Assembly (NCBI GenBank): GCA_963753055.1
Contig: CAVWAP010000009.1
Span: 186,001 to 250,000, forward strand
Reading direction: 5' to 3'
From: JAUWGC01 sp963753055
Lineage (GTDB): Bacteria; Bacteroidota; Bacteroidia; Bacteroidales; B18-G4
Length of the DNA: 64,000 bases
Of the stretch, positions 61,379-64,000 are shown piece after piece. The position numbers and the translations under genes are program-made. Below the pieces are notes generated by a model. That model did not search any database. It was not told where the DNA came from and saw only the letters and a list, made by a program, of their open reading frames with translations. How positions within the stretch are numbered: the first letter of the stretch is position 1; each line of letters begins with the position of its first letter.

Positions 61379-62380
61379 ATGGCATTCAATCTGCGGAACA
61401 GGAACTTTTTAAAGTTATTGGATTTCACACCAAAGGAAATTAAGTTTTTACTCGATCTCTCACTTGATCTGAAAGAAGCTAAATATGCTGGTACTGAGCA
61501 ACAAAAGCTCAAAGGTAAAAACATAGCACTTATCTTCGAGAAAGCTTCTACGCGTACAAGGTGCGCTTTTGAGGTAGCAGCCTTCGATCAGGGTGCCCAG
61601 GTTACCTATCTCGGCCCGACTGGATCACAGATCGGAGCAAAAGAAACCATGAAAGATACCGCCCGGGTGCTGGGCAGGATGTACGATGGCATTGAATACA
61701 GGGGTTATGGTCAGGATATTGTTGAAGAACTGGGTGAGCATTCCGGCGTGCCTGTATGGAACGGATTAACCAACGAATACCATCCAACTCAGGTACTGGC
61801 AGACCTGATGACCATGATGGAGCATTGTGATAAACCGTTGAGCCAGATCTCATTCTGCTACCTTGGTGATGCCAGGAACAACATGGGTAATTCCCTGCTT
61901 GTAGGTGCTACACTGATGGGAATGGACTTCCGCACTACCGCACCAAAAGACTACCTGCCAGCTGAAGAACTGGTTCAACAATGCCGTGAGATAGCCAAAG
62001 AAACCGGGGCAAGCATTACTATCACTGAAGATGTAGACGCTGCGGTCAAGGGCGTGGACTTTCTCTATACCGATGTCTGGGTCTCAATGGGTGAGGCTCC
62101 TGAGGAGTGGGCAAAGCGGATTAAAGTAATGATGCCATACCAGGTTAACAAGCAGCTGATGCAAAAAACAGGCAACCCCAATGTAAAATTCATGCACTGC
62201 CTGCCATCATTCCATAACCGCGACACCAAAGTGGGTGAAGAGATCTACCAGAAGTTTGGAATTGAAGCTATGGAAGTCACTGATGATGTTTTTGAGTCAC
62301 CTGCTTCCATCGTCTTTGATGAAGCAGAAAACAGGCTGCATACTATCAAAGCAGTGATGGTGGCCACACTTGGAAGTTAA
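61379..62380 (+). CDS. argF: Ornithine carbamoyltransferase
   Basis: 333 aa. Carbamoyl-phosphate site STRTR (57-61), HPTQ (135-138), ornithine-binding SMGE (236-239) and HCLPSFHN (273-280, usually HCLPAFHN). It makes citrulline from ornithine and carbamoyl phosphate; it could work in arginine synthesis or run in reverse in the arginine deiminase route (ArcB). The sequence alone does not decide. No other arginine gene is in the window. The stop codon overlaps that of a small convergent membrane-protein gene. Confidence 0.93.
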   Translation: MAFNLRNRNFLKLLDFTPKEIKFLLDLSLDLKEAKYAGTEQQKLKGKNIALIFEKASTRTRCAFEVAAFDQGAQVTYLGPTGSQIGAKETMKDTARVLGRMYDGIEYRGYGQDIVEELGEHSGVPVWNGLTNEYHPTQVLADLMTMMEHCDKPLSQISFCYLGDARNNMGNSLLVGATLMGMDFRTTAPKDYLPAEELVQQCREIAKETGASITITEDVDAAVKGVDFLYTDVWVSMGEAPEEWAKRIKVMMPYQVNKQLMQKTGNPNVKFMHCLPSFHNRDTKVGEEIYQKFGIEAMEVTDDVFESPASIVFDEAENRLHTIKAVMVATLGS

Positions 62381-62547
62381 TTTTTCTTTGTAAAGATAAA
62401 ATAGGCAATGCTAAAGCCCAGCAGGACCAGGGTACTGACAGGCACGTAGGTGCAGAGTGAATCATAACCTATCATGTTTTCTTTCGAAGCATCAGTAAAT
62501 GGTATCAGGGTGAACAATGCCAATAGCAGAAAACAGATGGCAGTCAT
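62377..62547 (-). CDS. Small two-helix membrane protein
   Basis: 56 aa, MTAICFLLLALFTLIPF...DSLCTYVPVSTLVLLGFSIAYFIFTKKN. Two hydrophobic helices (about 2-17 and 37-52) flank a short loop with GYDSLCTYVP. This GYxxxCxxxP feature looks like a recurrent small Bacteroidetes inner-membrane protein, from memory only. Ten codons upstream there is another in-frame ATG (62577) followed by PSG and then TAA (62560-62562 region), so an N-terminal extension has been lost or never existed. Function unknown. It overlaps the argF stop codon by 3 nt. Confidence 0.6.
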   Translation of the reverse strand: MTAICFLLLALFTLIPFTDASKENMIGYDSLCTYVPVSTLVLLGFSIAYFIFTKKN

Positions 62548-62598
62548 CAGGTTGACAAATTATCCGGAGGGTTTCATAAAAACAACATTATTAACAAT

Positions 62599-63552
62599 TT
62601 GATTCAGAAATATAAGTATTTTTTCTTAAAAGTTGGATTAATCCTTTTAGTCACACAGCATCTTTTTTATCCCTCAGGTGCTTTTGCTCAGGATTTTACA
62701 TGGTGGAATGAAAAGCATAACTGGGATGGTGTAACACATTGGTCTCAATACATCATTACCAATCCGGCATACATGGGACCCAATGCACTTCCTGTGCCTG
62801 AGATCAGGAATGGCACTATTTTCCCGGATGCATATATTGAAGGGGCTGTGGATCTTCATTTCAGTAATGGAGATAATACCCAGGATCTCTATGGCAAGTT
62901 TTATTACCCCCTGCTGGACTGTAAGGTGGCATTGCAGGTTGATGCCTGTGTTGTCGAGCACTTTACGATGACTGAGGAAACACGTGATGAAAGGTTTGCC
63001 CGAACATATAGTGGCACAGGCTGGGCTGCTGGTGATATATCTTTCGGCGTACTGGTCCAGGTAATAAAAAACAGGGGCAACTGGCCTGATATTCTCTTAA
63101 GTGCCAATTTCAGAACCGCTTCAGGTGGCAGACTGCATGATGCCCGCTTTACCGACGCACCGGGATACAATTTTGATCTTTCTTTTGGGAAGAGCTTTCA
63201 ATCAAAGAAGAAAGATCATATTAGCTTCAGACCTTACTTGTTAGCAGGGTTTCTCGCCTGGCAGACCCATCGGGTTGATTACCATCAAAATGATGCCATC
63301 CAGTATGGTGCTGGCCTTGACCTGAATATTAAAAGACTTCTGATAACCAATCAGCTGGGTGGATATGTAGGATATATCGGCAATGGTGACAAGCCTCTGG
63401 TCTATCGCCTGAAGTTCCTCCTTCAACGAGATAAGGTCAACTATAAAATAGCCTTTCAGCAGGGACTGCATGATTTCAAATATAGCAGCTTCAGGATTTC
63501 AGTTGCCTGGAAATTCCTTAAAAAAAGCCACCATCCTGAAATTTCAGAATGA
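62599..63552 (+). CDS. Outer-membrane protein, hypothetical
   Basis: 317 aa with start TTG 62599; no ATG is available before the signal peptide (KYKYFFLKVGLILLVTQHLF...GAFAQ). The mature part (DFTWWNEKHNWDGVTHWSQYIITNPAYMGPNALPVPEI) then shows regular amphipathic strands such as FNFDLSFGKSF-like and YLLAGFLAWQTHRVDYHQND. It looks like a 12- to 14-strand barrel of unknown family. The last codons lie in a bidirectional hairpin. No neighbours with a common role. Confidence 0.72.
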   Translation: MIQKYKYFFLKVGLILLVTQHLFYPSGAFAQDFTWWNEKHNWDGVTHWSQYIITNPAYMGPNALPVPEIRNGTIFPDAYIEGAVDLHFSNGDNTQDLYGKFYYPLLDCKVALQVDACVVEHFTMTEETRDERFARTYSGTGWAAGDISFGVLVQVIKNRGNWPDILLSANFRTASGGRLHDARFTDAPGYNFDLSFGKSFQSKKKDHISFRPYLLAGFLAWQTHRVDYHQNDAIQYGAGLDLNIKRLLITNQLGGYVGYIGNGDKPLVYRLKFLLQRDKVNYKIAFQQGLHDFKYSSFRISVAWKFLKKSHHPEISE

Positions 63553-63572
63553 TGGCTTAAATATTTTTTTTA
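63521..63572. terminator. Bidirectional terminator between convergent outer-membrane genes
   Basis: Near-perfect inverted repeat 63525-63541 / 63542-63558 (15 of 17 pairs), with an A-run before it (63519-63526) and a T-run after it (63564-63571). It includes the 3' end of the plus-strand gene. Confidence 0.8.
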
Positions 63573-63577
63573 TACGA

Positions 63578-64000
63578 CTAGTTGAACTGGAAAACAATAC
63601 CTAAACCAAGTGTCAGATAAGAAACCTGATCAAGCAGGCCCGAGCCCTGATAGCTGGGAATCCAGTTATACTTGATATTGGCCATAACACCCATAGAGAA
63701 AAACTCAGGCACATAATAGAAACCTACCTCCGGGCGCATCCCGAAATCCCAGTTATCTTCGTTTAGGTAAAGCAGGCCAATTGTAGTATACTGCTCGGTC
63801 CCGTAAGCTCCAATACCTAATTTGAAATAAGGTGTAACAGGGGAGTTACTCTTGTATGCATAGCCACCTTCAGCCATAAATGCGTAGCTGTACAAATCAC
63901 GCATTTGAACAGCTGAAAGGGCTTTGTTGTCCCATTCCACAGTGATGAAATCTGATTTGCTGAAAAATGCAGCATAAGTCATTGTTCCACCCACGGTTAC
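63578..64000 (-). CDS. Outer-membrane beta-barrel protein, partial
   Basis: The reading frame is open to the right edge, so the N-terminus lies outside; 140 codons are visible. The chain has clear alternating strands (SNSPVTPYFKLGIGAYGTEQY, DFGMRPEVGFYYVPEFFSMGVMANIKYNWIP) and ends LGLGIVFQFN, a barrel-closing strand with terminal aromatic. It resembles general porin-like outer-membrane proteins (OmpW/OprF-type barrel). The family is not decided. Confidence 0.7.
   Translation of the reverse strand, partial: VTVGGTMTYAAFFSKSDFITVEWDNKALSAVQMRDLYSYAFMAEGGYAYKSNSPVTPYFKLGIGAYGTEQYTTIGLLYLNEDNWDFGMRPEVGFYYVPEFFSMGVMANIKYNWIPSYQGSGLLDQVSYLTLGLGIVFQFN

Overview
The window comes from a Bacteroidetes (Bacteroidales/Marinilabiliales-like) chromosome. 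The evidence is eleven secreted proteins ending in a type IX secretion (T9SS) C-terminal sorting domain of the YPNP...GxY type, TAnnTTTG-like -7 promoter boxes, weak Shine-Dalgarno signals, a Bacteroidetes-type AtpB with a long periplasmic N-terminus, and DUF4292/DUF3109/DUF2807-type proteins. The standard bacterial code applies, since TGA is a genuine stop of several genes.

Layout. 1-6.3 kb: the end of a DUF2807-like protein, two outer-membrane barrel proteins, a PurF-like amidophosphoribosyltransferase without the N-terminal catalytic Cys, an M64 metallopeptidase, and phosphate butyryltransferase plus butyrate kinase. 6.5-38.3 kb: a same-strand island of nine giant T9SS cargo genes: two tandem M14 carboxypeptidases, six C25 (gingipain-type) cysteine peptidases and one Omp28/thioredoxin-like protein. 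The last carries an in-frame TGA exactly where the first Cys of its CxxC motif should be. 38.4-43.9 kb: a LuxE-like adenylate-forming enzyme, then a four-gene envelope operon (two lipoproteins, a DUF4292 lipoprotein and an EnvC-like degenerate M23 protein). 43.9-49.7 kb, minus strand: an S8 subtilase and a papain-like C1A peptidase, both T9SS cargo. 49.9-54.9 kb: housekeeping genes (rsmI, tdk, a cyclophilin, pheS) and small secreted proteins. 55.1-60.2 kb: ATP synthase atpB-E-F-H-A-G without atpD/atpC. 60.2-64 kb: ferritin, a DUF3109 protein, ornithine carbamoyltransferase, a small two-helix membrane protein and two outer-membrane proteins.

How the genes may work together (inference). Exported endopeptidases of four catalytic types plus carboxypeptidases would degrade protein outside the cell. 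Amino-acid-derived acyl-CoA could then be cashed in through Ptb-Buk to make ATP. Ornithine carbamoyltransferase can also serve arginine use. The proteases are built from a shared kit of modules: calcium-loop Ig-like domains, a cleaved-adhesin-like jelly roll, an amidotransferase-like Rossmann module and the sorting domain. This suggests repeated duplication and domain shuffling.

The most interesting observation is the UxxC-type (TGA-Pro-Tyr-Cys) Omp28-like gene at 16373-17854. It is a candidate secreted selenoprotein; a recent nonsense mutation or sequencing error is the main alternative. No intergenic gap exceeds 300 bases. I saw no tRNA, rRNA, CRISPR array or insertion sequence.
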